Source: Gemmatimonadota bacterium
Lineage (GTDB): Bacteria; Gemmatimonadota; Gemmatimonadetes; Gemmatimonadales; Gemmatimonadaceae
Assembly: GCA_031127185.1 (NCBI GenBank)
Contig: JARIET010000040.1
Coordinates: forward strand, 1 to 14,107
Length of the DNA: 14,107 nucleotides
Direction of reading: 5' to 3'
In this document: positions 1-7,127 of the stretch, in pieces
How the letters are laid out: each line of letters starts with the position of its first letter
How positions within the stretch are numbered: the stretch's first letter is position 1
The notes under the pieces: model-generated
Databases searched by the model: none
Told to the model about the DNA's origin: nothing
What the model saw: only the letters and a program-made list of their open reading frames with translations
Translations under genes and position numbers: made by a program

Positions 1-305
1 CCCTGGCCGGTCATCGCCTGCACTGCCTGCATGTAGATCCCGTCGAGGTCCGGGCGTTCCTCGCGGTCCACCTTGATGTTCACGAAATGCTCGTTCATCA
101 GGGCAGCAGTGTCCGCGTCCTCGAACGACTCGTGCGCCATCACATGGCACCAGTGGCAGGCCGCATAGCCAATCGATAGCAGGATCGGCCGCTCGCGGTT
201 CCGCGCCTCGGCGAGCGCCTCGGATCCCCAGGGCCACCACGCCACCGGATTGTCGGCGTGCTGGCGGAGATATGGGCTCGTTTCGGTGCCGAGGCGGTTG
301 GTCAT
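1..305 (-). CDS. Thioredoxin-domain protein of the DUF255/YyaL (SPATA20-like) family, partial
   Basis: Only the first 101 codons are in the window; the rest runs off the left edge. The protein starts [20 protein letters not shown]. It carries the family hallmarks in order: the SPYL-Q-H-NPV-W--W opening (residues 10-26), a CHWC redox-type motif (C50, C53) in the context [11 protein letters not shown], then ESF-D (59-63) and [13 protein letters not shown] followed by [11 protein letters not shown]. This is the thioredoxin-like domain that begins proteins of roughly 670-700 residues, which continue into an alpha/alpha-barrel resembling N-acylglucosamine 2-epimerase. The biochemical role of the family is poorly defined; a thiol-disulfide or sugar-related function is only suggested by the fold. 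The ATG at 305 is chosen because the conserved opening begins directly after it. The gene is divergent from the glycosyltransferase at 368. Family assignment is secure; function is not. Confidence 0.93.
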   Translation of the reverse strand, partial: MTNRLGTETSPYLRQHADNPVAWWPWGSEALAEARNRERPILLSIGYAACHWCHVMAHESFEDADTAALMNEHFVNIKVDREERPDLDGIYMQAVQAMTGQ

Positions 306-367
306 CGGGACTGTTGTGGCTGGTTCAGTGGCGACAGCGCGCGCGTCCCCGTCAGTTTAAGGCATCC

Positions 368-1984
368 GTGCTGAGAATCTTTTCGCGAATCATCGATCCG
401 GCGGAATTCCGGTCGCCTGACAACCCCGCCGCGTGGGCGGAGGGCCTGCGATTTGTCGTTGGCGCCACCCTCATTCGGCTCCTCCTTGGCGCGTTTGTCC
501 CCCTGTTCCCGGACGAGACCTACTACTGGGAATGGTCGCGCAATCTCGCCTTTGGCTATTTCGACCACCCACCACTGATCGCGCTCCTGGTGCGCGGCGG
601 CACGTTGATCTTTGGCGACACCGCGCTCGGCGTGCGATTCCTGCCGATCCTCGCGAGCACGGGGTGTACGCTCGCCGTGATGCACATGGCGCGCGCGCTC
701 GGCGGCGATGCGGCGGCGCGTCTCGGTGCTGTCACCTTCACGGTAATGCCTATCGTGGCGGTCGGTTCAGTGCTCGCCACACCCGACGCGCCCATGCTCT
801 GCGCGATGGCGTGGGCGATCTACGCCGTTCTCCGCGCCCTCGGTGTTCCGGCCCATGCGCATCACCCAGACGGGCCGGGGGGCGGTGCCCATGCGCTCCG
901 TTGGTGGCTCATCGCTGGCGTGGCCATTGGGCTGGCCATGGGTTCCAAGTACACCAGCGTGTTGGTGCCGGCCGCCATCGTCGCCGCGTTCGTTGCGCAC
1001 GGCAAGCTGCAGAACCGCTTCGGACAGGCAGGCCCGTACCTGGCCGTCGCGGTCGCGGCGGCAGTGCTGGCGCCGGTGTTGATCTGGAATGCCACGCACG
1101 ACTGGGTGTCGTTCCGCTTTCAGCTCAACCATGGCCTGGGCGCGCCAAAGGGCGGCGGGCTCGGCATCGTGAACCGCGAATTCGAACTCCTCGGTGGGCA
1201 GATCGGACTCGTCTCGCCGATCCTCTTCTACTTCATGGCGCGCGCGATTCGCGATGCCGTGCGTTTCTCTGAAGAGGGCCTGCGGTTCATGCTCGCCATG
1301 ACCTGCGTGGTGCCGCTCACTTTCTTCGTGTACAGTGCGACACGCAAGTCGGTCGAGGCCAACTGGCCGGCAATGGCCTGGGTGGCCGCCGTGGTGCTGC
1401 TGGCCACAGATGTGCCGCATACGGCGCGCATGCGCACCTGGTTCGCTCGCGGCCTTGCGCTTGCTGCCGCACTATCGGCCATCGTATACGTCCACGTGAT
1501 CGTACCGATCATCCCGCTGCCCGCGTCGCGTGATCAGGTGGCCAAGGCGTTCGGATGGGATCTCATCGGCCAAACGGTCGACCGCAAACGCGCCACGCTG
1601 GTCCCGCTGCGCGGCGAAGGGACGCCGACCGTCTATGTGGGCGCAGAGCGGTACCAGGATGCGTCGGAACTCGCGTTCCACCTGCCCGACCACCCGCGTG
1701 TCTTTTCGATGAATCTCACCGGGCGCGCCAACCAGTACGATCTCTGGCCCCAGTTTGCGGACGTTGCGGGGCTCGATGCCACGCTCATTCTGGTGCTCGA
1801 CGATGAACGCGAGGAACCCCGCGTGATCCGCAAGCTGTCCTGTTGTTTCGCACGCATCGATGCCAGCGAGGGCGTCACCATGATGCGCCACGGCGACGTG
1901 ATCAGTCGAAAGCGCATCTGGATCCTGCGCGGCAAGCGCGATGGCTGGGCCACACGCGACCAGCCCTTTCCTCCTCAGCGCTGA
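368..1984 (+). CDS. GT39/ArnT-PMT-type membrane glycosyltransferase
   Basis: This is a polytopic inner-membrane protein of 538 residues if read from GTG 368. The GT-C/GT39 signature is clear near the N-terminus. A first membrane helix (FVVGATLIRLLLGAFVPLF) is followed by PDETYYWEWSRNLAFGYFDHPP, with the acidic pair D49/E50 expected at the catalytic site of the first periplasmic loop and the FDHPP motif around D66-H67. About nine to eleven hydrophobic helices follow, to around residue 450 of the longest frame, then a soluble tail of about 110-150 residues. Such enzymes transfer a sugar from a polyprenyl-phosphate donor to lipid A, protein or glycan; the acceptor cannot be told here. The frame also opens at ATG 272, but that start would overlap the divergent gene by 34 bases. 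GTG 368, preceded by AAGG at 359-362, fits better. The next gene on this strand starts 34 bases downstream and may be co-transcribed. Confidence 0.88.
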   Translation: MLRIFSRIIDPAEFRSPDNPAAWAEGLRFVVGATLIRLLLGAFVPLFPDETYYWEWSRNLAFGYFDHPPLIALLVRGGTLIFGDTALGVRFLPILASTGCTLAVMHMARALGGDAAARLGAVTFTVMPIVAVGSVLATPDAPMLCAMAWAIYAVLRALGVPAHAHHPDGPGGGAHALRWWLIAGVAIGLAMGSKYTSVLVPAAIVAAFVAHGKLQNRFGQAGPYLAVAVAAAVLAPVLIWNATHDWVSFRFQLNHGLGAPKGGGLGIVNREFELLGGQIGLVSPILFYFMARAIRDAVRFSEEGLRFMLAMTCVVPLTFFVYSATRKSVEANWPAMAWVAAVVLLATDVPHTARMRTWFARGLALAAALSAIVYVHVIVPIIPLPASRDQVAKAFGWDLIGQTVDRKRATLVPLRGEGTPTVYVGAERYQDASELAFHLPDHPRVFSMNLTGRANQYDLWPQFADVAGLDATLILVLDDEREEPRVIRKLSCCFARIDASEGVTMMRHGDVISRKRIWILRGKRDGWATRDQPFPPQR

Positions 1985-2018
1985 ATCTCGGTACCGCACT
2001 CACCGTCAGGTCCCGCTC

Positions 2019-3428
2019 ATGCCATCCACACCGACCATCCCCCGCGATCTCAGCAGCTGGCTCGACGCACACGATGCCGATGCATTCGCGCAGCTGAACG
2101 AGTTCCTGCGCATCCCCAGTGTGAGTGCGCGCTCTGAGCACAATGCCGACACTGCCGCCGCAGCCGGGTGGCTGCACGCGGCGCTCGCGCGCATCGGGTT
2201 CACGGTAGAGACCCTGCCCACGCCGGGGCACCCTGTTGTGCTTGCCGAGTGGCGCAAGGCTGGCCCCAATGCGCCAACGATTCTCATCTATGGGCATTAC
2301 GATGTGCAGCCGGCGGAGCCGCTCGAGCTGTGGACATCGCCGGCGTTCGACCCGACCGTCCGCGACGGCAAGTTGTTCGCTCGCGGTTCTGTGGATGACA
2401 AGGGTCAGCTGTGGGCACATGTGATGGCACTCGCCGCGCATCTCGACGTGCGCGGACGGCTGCCCGTCAACGTGATCGTCCTCGCCGAGGGTGAGGAAGA
2501 GGTTGGCAGCCCGAACCTCGCGCCGTTTATCGAAAAACACATGATTCGCTTGGCCTGCGACGCGGTCGTCATCAGCGACTCAGCGATGTTCGCGCCAGGA
2601 ATTCCCAGCATCCTCAGCTCACTGCGCGGCCTCGCGTATTTCGAGGTCACCGTGCGCGGACCGTCCGGCGACCTGCACTCGGGCATGTACGGCGGCGCGG
2701 TGGTGAACCCGGCAATGGCATTGGCGCGCGCACTGGCGACGTTGCACGATGCCAAGGGACGCATTGCGATCAAGGGCTTCTACGACAAGGTGAAGCCGTT
2801 CCCGGCTGCAGTGCTCAAGGGGATGCGTGCGCTGCCGCACAGTGACGCGCGATTCAGGAAGGAGATTGGCGTCCGGGCCCTTGGCGGCGAGGCAGGGAAG
2901 ACCACGCTGGAAAAACTCTGGACGCGCCCCACCTGTGAGATCAACGGCCTTCTCTCGGGCTACACAGGCGAGGGGGCCAAAACCGTGCTCCCCGGCGAGG
3001 CAATGGCCAAGGTCAGTTTCCGGCTGGTTCCGGACCAACGTCCCGAAGTGATCGAACGACTTTTCAAGGCGCATCTGATGCGCCAGCTACCGGCATCGTC
3101 GGGCGTCACGGTGAAGGTCACGGCGCTGCACGGCGGCAGGCCGTGGAGGGCTGACCTCGACGGCCCCGTTTTCGACGCGGCGCGCATTGCGCTCCGTGCG
3201 GCATTTGGGCGTGCGCCCGTCATTGTGGGCGAGGGCGGGTCTATTCCCGTGGTCGGTGACTTTGAGCGCATTCTGGGCGCTCCGGTGCTGCTCGTTGGCT
3301 TCGGCTTGCCCGGCGAGAACGCGCACGCGCCCGACGAATGGATCGGGGTGCGCAACTTTCGCGACGGAACACGGACGATGGCGATGTTGTACGAGGAGTT
3401 TGCGGCGCGCCACGCAGCGGGCGCGTGA
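2019..3428 (+). CDS. M20 family metallopeptidase (dipeptidase)
   Basis: This is a 469-residue zinc-dependent dipeptidase of the M20 (ArgE/DapE/ACY1/CPG2) family, probably cytoplasmic because no signal peptide is visible. All dinuclear metal-site motifs are present: GHYDVQP (H93, D95), ARGSVDDKGQ with the bridging Asp at 126/127, the catalytic EGEEEVGS block (E157-E161), SDS (D187), and a late NAHAPDEW with the last His ligand. The middle of the protein (FEVTVRGPSGDLHSGMYGG onward) is the dimerisation or lid domain. The long opening (DLSSWLDAHDADAFAQLNEFLRIPSVSA) and the WTSPAFDPTVRDGKL stretch match dipeptidase members better than DapE or ArgE. ATG 2019 is chosen because the family's N-terminal helix starts right after it. 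The frame is open from 1941, but that part overlaps the glycosyltransferase. A weak CAGG lies at 2007-2010. Exact substrate unknown. Confidence 0.93.
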   Translation: MPSTPTIPRDLSSWLDAHDADAFAQLNEFLRIPSVSARSEHNADTAAAAGWLHAALARIGFTVETLPTPGHPVVLAEWRKAGPNAPTILIYGHYDVQPAEPLELWTSPAFDPTVRDGKLFARGSVDDKGQLWAHVMALAAHLDVRGRLPVNVIVLAEGEEEVGSPNLAPFIEKHMIRLACDAVVISDSAMFAPGIPSILSSLRGLAYFEVTVRGPSGDLHSGMYGGAVVNPAMALARALATLHDAKGRIAIKGFYDKVKPFPAAVLKGMRALPHSDARFRKEIGVRALGGEAGKTTLEKLWTRPTCEINGLLSGYTGEGAKTVLPGEAMAKVSFRLVPDQRPEVIERLFKAHLMRQLPASSGVTVKVTALHGGRPWRADLDGPVFDAARIALRAAFGRAPVIVGEGGSIPVVGDFERILGAPVLLVGFGLPGENAHAPDEWIGVRNFRDGTRTMAMLYEEFAARHAAGA

Positions 3429-3504
3429 CCTGAACACCATCCGCGCCGAACTCCCACGGTCTGTAGATTCTCGCATTCAAGCCGCCACCTCGAGGATCCG
3501 CCTG

Positions 3505-4161
3505 ATGCGCTCCGCCCTGCTGCTGCTCGCCCTCGCGTCACCCCTTGCCGCGCAGCCACAGGTGAATGCCAATCGCGCCGTTGACTTCGCTTTTGGCAAC
3601 GGCGACGGCGCCACGACGCTCTCGGCCGGCGTGACCAGGTTCACCGCCATGGGGAAACTGACGCGGATCAAGGCAGGCGTCGGTCTGCGGGGCACCCTCG
3701 GCACCGGCACGATTGGGCTGACGCCGCAGGGCGCCTCGAACGTTCCGGCGTCGGTGAAGGACACGCTGCGGATGTCGCTTGCGCCGATTTCCATCAACAT
3801 CGCCGCCCATATCGGCGTCCTGATCACCGAAACGTTGATGGCCGGATTCAACATCGACGTGTTTGGGTTCACCGCGGGCGGGACGCGCTCGGGCATCTAC
3901 ACGGAGAATCAGGCAGCAGCCGGCGAGGGTGTGCACGCCAAGGCCGCATCAACCAACGTTTTTGCGGGCGGGTCGAAGGACCGCGGCACCCTGAACTCGC
4001 AGTTCTTCGCCATGTGGGCCTTCAGTGACCGCTATGCGATCAAGGGCGGCTTGAGCCACCAGCGCTTTGAATACGTGACCGAAACGCCTCTGGCCAGCAA
4101 CACCAAGCGCTTCCAGATGTTCTCGAACCTGCTGTTTCTGGGCGTGCAGATCGTCAAGTAG
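3505..4161 (+). CDS. Small exported beta-barrel-like (outer membrane porin-like) protein
   Basis: The product has 218 residues. It opens with a short classical signal peptide (MRSALLLLALASPLAAQ) with probable cleavage after A16. The rest alternates polar and hydrophobic residues in short glycine-rich stretches (for example TLSAGVTRFTAMG, IKAGVGLRGTLGTGTIGL, APISINIAAHIGVLI, MAGFNIDVFGFTAGG, FFAMWAFSDRYAIKGGLSH, FSNLLFLGVQIV). That pattern fits an 8- to 10-stranded outer membrane barrel. No catalytic motif is visible and no specific family was recognised. ATG 3505 is preceded by GAGG at 3492-3495 with nine bases between, and it begins the signal peptide, so the start is well supported. The open frame extends upstream into the dipeptidase gene, but that portion is a shadow. 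It lies 76 bases after the dipeptidase stop, so its own promoter or read-through are both possible. Confidence 0.75.
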   Translation: MRSALLLLALASPLAAQPQVNANRAVDFAFGNGDGATTLSAGVTRFTAMGKLTRIKAGVGLRGTLGTGTIGLTPQGASNVPASVKDTLRMSLAPISINIAAHIGVLITETLMAGFNIDVFGFTAGGTRSGIYTENQAAAGEGVHAKAASTNVFAGGSKDRGTLNSQFFAMWAFSDRYAIKGGLSHQRFEYVTETPLASNTKRFQMFSNLLFLGVQIVK

Positions 4162-4166
4162 CGCAC

Positions 4167-4186
4167 CGGCGGTCGCAGGACCGCCG
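4167..4186. terminator. Intergenic hairpin between convergent genes, possible bidirectional terminator
   Basis: An 8-bp perfect stem, CGGCGGTC paired with GACCGCCG around a GCAG loop, fills the 36-base gap between the barrel-like gene (stop at 4161) and rho (stop at 4198). The position between convergent stops suits a bidirectional terminator. No T-run follows on either strand, so it is not a classical intrinsic terminator. It could instead be a 3' end-protecting hairpin or a Rho-assisted end. Confidence 0.4.
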
Positions 4187-4197
4187 AGTGCCGCACA

Positions 4198-5772
4198 CTA
4201 CAGACCCGCCAGCAACGCCTCGTTATTCGTCGTGCCTGCGATGCGTTTGATCAGCCACTCCATGCCCGTCTGCGGCGGCATCTGCGCCAGTCCGCGGCGC
4301 AGCATGTGGATCGCCGGCAGCTGGTCTTCGCGATACAGCTTTTCCTCGCGCCGTGTGCCGCTCGTCGCAATGTCGAAAGCGGGGAAGATTCGCTTCTCTG
4401 CGAGTGAACGGTCCAGCTTGATCTCGCAGTTGCCGGTACCCTTGAACTCCTCGAAGATCACGTCGTCCATGCGCGAGCCCGTCTCGACGAGTGCCGTTGC
4501 GATGATCGTCAGGGAGCCACCGCCGTGCTGTGGCGCAATGGACCGCGCGGAACCGAAGAACGCCTTTGGGCGCGCCATCGCGGACGAATCGAGGCCGCCC
4601 GAAAGTGTGCGGCCCGTGCCGCGCTCGGCGGTGTTGAACGCGCGAGCCATGCGCGTGAGCGAGTCGAGTACGATCACGACGTCCTTGCCCAGCTCCACCT
4701 GCCGGCGCGCACGCTCCAGCACCATCTCCACAACCTCGACGTGCCTCTTGGCCGGCTGGTCGAAGCTCGACGCCACGACTTCGCCGACTCCCCACGAGAT
4801 TGCCTCGCTCACTTCTTCCGGGCGTTCGTCCACCAGCAGGATCAAGAGGACCGCGTTGGGATGATTGAGCGCAATCCCTTCCGTGATGGCATGCAAGAGC
4901 ATCGTCTTGCCTGCGCGAGCTGGCGCCACGATCAGCGCGCGCTGCCCATAGCCGATGGGTGCGATCAGGTCGATCGCCCGACGCGTCAGTTCGGGTCCGC
5001 CCTTGGCGGGACGTCCGGTCTCCAGCGTGATCTTGCGCTCCGGGTAACTCGCCGTGAGCGTCTGGAAGTCAGTGCGGCGTTCGCCGGCCACCGGCTCCGC
5101 GTCATTGAGGAGCGTGATTTCTGCGACCGTGGACCGTCCGCGATGATCGTGCCCTGTCGCTGCGACGATCTTGTCGCCGCGCCGCAGCCCGTACTGGCGC
5201 ACGATGTGCGGTCCGACATACGCATCGCTCGGGTCCGCGAGGTAGCTGCCGCCTGCCCGGCGAACGAAGCCGGCTTCGCGTGAGGGGTCGAACCACCCTT
5301 CCGTTGAGCCGTCCGGGATGATGACCGGGGGCGGGCCAGCCGGTTGCGGCTGGCGGTCCATGCCGCCGCCACCACCACCACCACCACCACCCTGCTGCTG
5401 GTCGTTCCGGTGCCGCCCGCGGCGGTTGCGCCGCCCGCGTCGCCCACCGCGATGCCCCTGCCCCTGACCTTGTCCCTGACCATTCCAGTTCTGCTGCTGA
5501 CCGTTGCCACCACCCTGAAAGTCAGGACGTCGATCGTTTCCACCGCCGTTCGACTGCGGAGCTCCACCGTTTCCCGATTCGGCCGGCAGCGCCGATTCTG
5601 CGGTCGGCTCAGGACTCCGGGGAGGCGGAGCCTCAGCGGCGGGTGCCGCGTTCTCGCTGCTGCCAGAGGGCTGGTCGAGGTACGGATCCGCTTCTGCGGA
5701 CGGCACTTGCTCAGCATCTGCCGGTTTGCGCGGACCGCGACCACGTCGGGGTGGACGACGACGTTCGTTCAT
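4198..5772 (-). CDS. rho: Transcription termination factor Rho with long disordered N-terminus
   Basis: This 524-residue protein is the RNA-dependent hexameric ATPase that ends transcription. From about residue 155 it follows Rho throughout: the cold-shock-like RNA domain (EAGFVRR at 166-172, DAYVGPHIVRQYGLRRGD at 183-200, FQTLTASYP), Walker A APARAGKT (283-290), DERPEE (315-320), Walker B VVIVLDSLTR (365-374), the GTGRTLSGGLD loop (385-395), HGGGSLTIIATALVETGSRMD and EEFKGTGNCEI. Residues 1-155 are low in complexity: a basic RRRPPRRGRGPRK start, an acidic/Pro/Ala part, then Gly/Asn/Gln repeats, an RGGRRGRRNRRGR patch and ten glycines (128-137). I see no N-terminal helix-bundle (Rho_N) subdomain. 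ATG 5772 is the first plausible start, although the frame stays open 143 codons further upstream and no Shine-Dalgarno precedes it. Divergent from the TPR-like gene. Confidence 0.97.
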   Translation of the reverse strand: MNERRRPPRRGRGPRKPADAEQVPSAEADPYLDQPSGSSENAAPAAEAPPPRSPEPTAESALPAESGNGGAPQSNGGGNDRRPDFQGGGNGQQQNWNGQGQGQGQGHRGGRRGRRNRRGRHRNDQQQGGGGGGGGGGMDRQPQPAGPPPVIIPDGSTEGWFDPSREAGFVRRAGGSYLADPSDAYVGPHIVRQYGLRRGDKIVAATGHDHRGRSTVAEITLLNDAEPVAGERRTDFQTLTASYPERKITLETGRPAKGGPELTRRAIDLIAPIGYGQRALIVAPARAGKTMLLHAITEGIALNHPNAVLLILLVDERPEEVSEAISWGVGEVVASSFDQPAKRHVEVVEMVLERARRQVELGKDVVIVLDSLTRMARAFNTAERGTGRTLSGGLDSSAMARPKAFFGSARSIAPQHGGGSLTIIATALVETGSRMDDVIFEEFKGTGNCEIKLDRSLAEKRIFPAFDIATSGTRREEKLYREDQLPAIHMLRRGLAQMPPQTGMEWLIKRIAGTTNNEALLAGL

Positions 5773-5897
5773 GCTGTGGTATTGGAGGAAAAGGGTGTTG
5801 CTGTACGGAACACGCCCATGCTGCGGGTGGGGCGATTCGGAGGACTGTTGTGGCTCGCTCGTCCCGGGGTGCTGGGCGCGGACAGTTGCACGCGGTC

Positions 5898-5917
5898 CAG
5901 TGGCTCGCAGTGGCTCG
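5898..5917. repeat. Tandem 10-bp direct repeat in the rho leader
   Basis: CAGTGGCTCG occurs twice, head to tail, with no gap. It lies in the 284-base non-coding space between rho and the TPR-like gene, inside the presumed rho 5' leader. A related TGTGGCTCGC sits upstream near 5850. A repeat of one helical turn could be a binding site or a chance duplication. Confidence 0.4.
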
Positions 5918-5967
5918 AGGCCAGCCCGGCGTCCCGCATCGTAGCGGCGGGACACACTGACCCCATC

Positions 5968-5996
5968 AGTATGAAGGAGGCGTCGGCAGTGCGCAA
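5968..5996 (-). promoter_or_regulatory. Candidate rho promoter
   Basis: On the minus strand, TTGCGC (5991-5996) and CATACT (5968-5973) are separated by exactly 17 bases, each matching four of six sigma-70 consensus positions. Transcription from about 5960 would give rho a leader of about 190 nt. Rho genes in well-studied bacteria are autoregulated through a long leader, so the arrangement is plausible. Based on motif and spacing only. Confidence 0.3.
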
Positions 5997-6056
5997 CCCT
6001 TGGGGCTGCACGGGGTCGGCCGGGGCCCGCCGTGCCCTTGGTACATTTGGAAGCCC

Positions 6057-6644
6057 ATGCACGCGCCAACTGCCCAATCCGAGATCGACCGCACCGTCTC
6101 CGACTACCGACGCACTGCCGATGTTGGTGTCCTGCTCGCACGCCTCGACGAGATCGCCCGGGCACACGATACCACTGCCTTGGTGGCGGCAATAGCGCCA
6201 CACGTAGGGCTGCACGAGGTTGCCGGTCCAGTGTATGAAGTCATCGTTGAGCGCGAGCCTCAGAACGCCAAGGCGCTCGTTGCACTTGCCAATGCCTACT
6301 GGCTCACCGGGCGCGGACCGGAGGTTGTGGCCGGACTCGCCGATCGCGCCCGCAAGGCTGATCCCGATAACCGTGCGGCCTGGCACCTCTGGGCACTGGC
6401 GGAGTCTTCGCCGCGCGAGCGCACGGGACGATGGCAGGTTGTGGTTGGGCGATTTCCAGCCGACGAACTCGCGCTGGCCAATCTGGCGGACAATGCGGCT
6501 TCGTTGGCCGGTGCGGAGAATGACCCGGTGGCATTAAAACTGGCAATCGCCACTTACGAGCAGTTGCTGGCCACTGCCTCGCGTGCAGAGCAGCGGACCG
6601 CGCTGGAACGCGCACTGACCACACTCAGGAACTGGAACGTCTGA
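6057..6644 (+). CDS. Small TPR-like helical repeat protein
   Basis: The product has 195 residues, no signal peptide and no membrane segment. The middle reads as tetratricopeptide-like helix pairs: GPVYEVIVEREPQNAKALV then ALANAYWLTGRGPEVVAGL, and ADRARKADPDNRAAWHLWAL, with the EREPQNAKA and KADPDNRAAWH turns typical of TPR. A further helical stretch (LALANLADNAASLAG, ALKLAIATYEQLLATA) ends the protein. TPRs mediate protein-protein contacts, so a scaffold or chaperone-like role is likely but no partner can be named. ATG 6057 is chosen because the frame shows protein-like composition from there. The nearest purine run, GGAAG at 6049-6053, is close to the start. It is divergent from rho and convergent with the response regulator, with a 33-base gap holding the self-complementary CGCCGCGGCG (6660-6669). 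Confidence 0.75.
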   Translation: MHAPTAQSEIDRTVSDYRRTADVGVLLARLDEIARAHDTTALVAAIAPHVGLHEVAGPVYEVIVEREPQNAKALVALANAYWLTGRGPEVVAGLADRARKADPDNRAAWHLWALAESSPRERTGRWQVVVGRFPADELALANLADNAASLAGAENDPVALKLAIATYEQLLATASRAEQRTALERALTTLRNWNV

Positions 6645-6677
6645 CCGCGCGACCGCTGTCGCCGCGGCGGGGCAGGG

Positions 6678-7127
6678 TCAGGGCTGGCGCCCGGCCGGTG
6701 GCGTTGGCGCGTCAACCATCGATCGCAGCAGTTCGACGAGCGACAGGTTGACAAATGGCTTGTGGCGGAGCGCGCAGCCGGTGTGTGAGACCAACTGTTC
6801 CACTTCCACGCTGGTATCGCCGGTGAGGAACACCGTGCGGCGTCGCAGGAGTGGGTACTTGGACGACGCGTAATAGAAGAAGAGATCGCCGCGGCTTCCG
6901 GGTATCCGAAAGTCGACTACCATGGCGTCGATTGTTTCGGAAAGCAGCTGCTCGGCTTCTGGCGCACTTTGCGCCAGGACCGGCACAAACCCGGCGTGCG
7001 CAAGGGTGCGGCCGAGCACAGTCCGAACGGCTTCGTCATCCTCGATCACAAGGATGCGGTGACCCGCGCCAGTCATGGCGACCGACCGTTCCGGAGCGGG
7101 GGCAACCGAGAGATTGTCGCCGATCAC
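6678..7127 (-). CDS. Single-domain response regulator (REC)
   Basis: The product has 149 residues, essentially one receiver domain with no output domain. The phosphorylation apparatus is complete: the acidic cluster E29-D30-D31 in ILVIEDDEAV, the phospho-acceptor D72 in MVVDFRIPG, T102 in VFLTGDT, and K123 in RHKPF. It should therefore be a working phospho-receiver, acting by protein contact or as a phosphate relay. GTG 7127 overlaps the stop of the upstream AraC-type gene as GTGA, a four-base overlap typical of translational coupling. An alternative ATG at 7076 (MTGAGHRIL) would trim the 17 residues before the domain. No histidine kinase is in the window. Being coupled to a regulator with a degenerate receiver-like domain suggests the two proteins work together; that is inference. 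Confidence 0.93.
   Translation of the reverse strand: MIGDNLSVAPAPERSVAMTGAGHRILVIEDDEAVRTVLGRTLAHAGFVPVLAQSAPEAEQLLSETIDAMVVDFRIPGSRGDLFFYYASSKYPLLRRRTVFLTGDTSVEVEQLVSHTGCALRHKPFVNLSLVELLRSMVDAPTPPAGRQP

Noticed and set aside
3187..3504. Upstream extension of the barrel-like protein frame
   Set aside because: It lies within the dipeptidase gene. The signal peptide and ribosome site place the start at 3505.
5350..5400. Trinucleotide repeat (ACC/CTG-like runs), first suspected as a repeat element or CRISPR-like array
   Set aside because: It is codon repetition in rho (ten glycine codons followed by glutamine codons); there are no spacers or separate repeat units.
5773..6201. N-terminal extension of rho up to 6201
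   Set aside because: It would overlap the divergent TPR-like gene, there is no nearby ATG, and the translation looks like random GC-rich sequence. ATG 5772 begins the plausible basic low-complexity segment.
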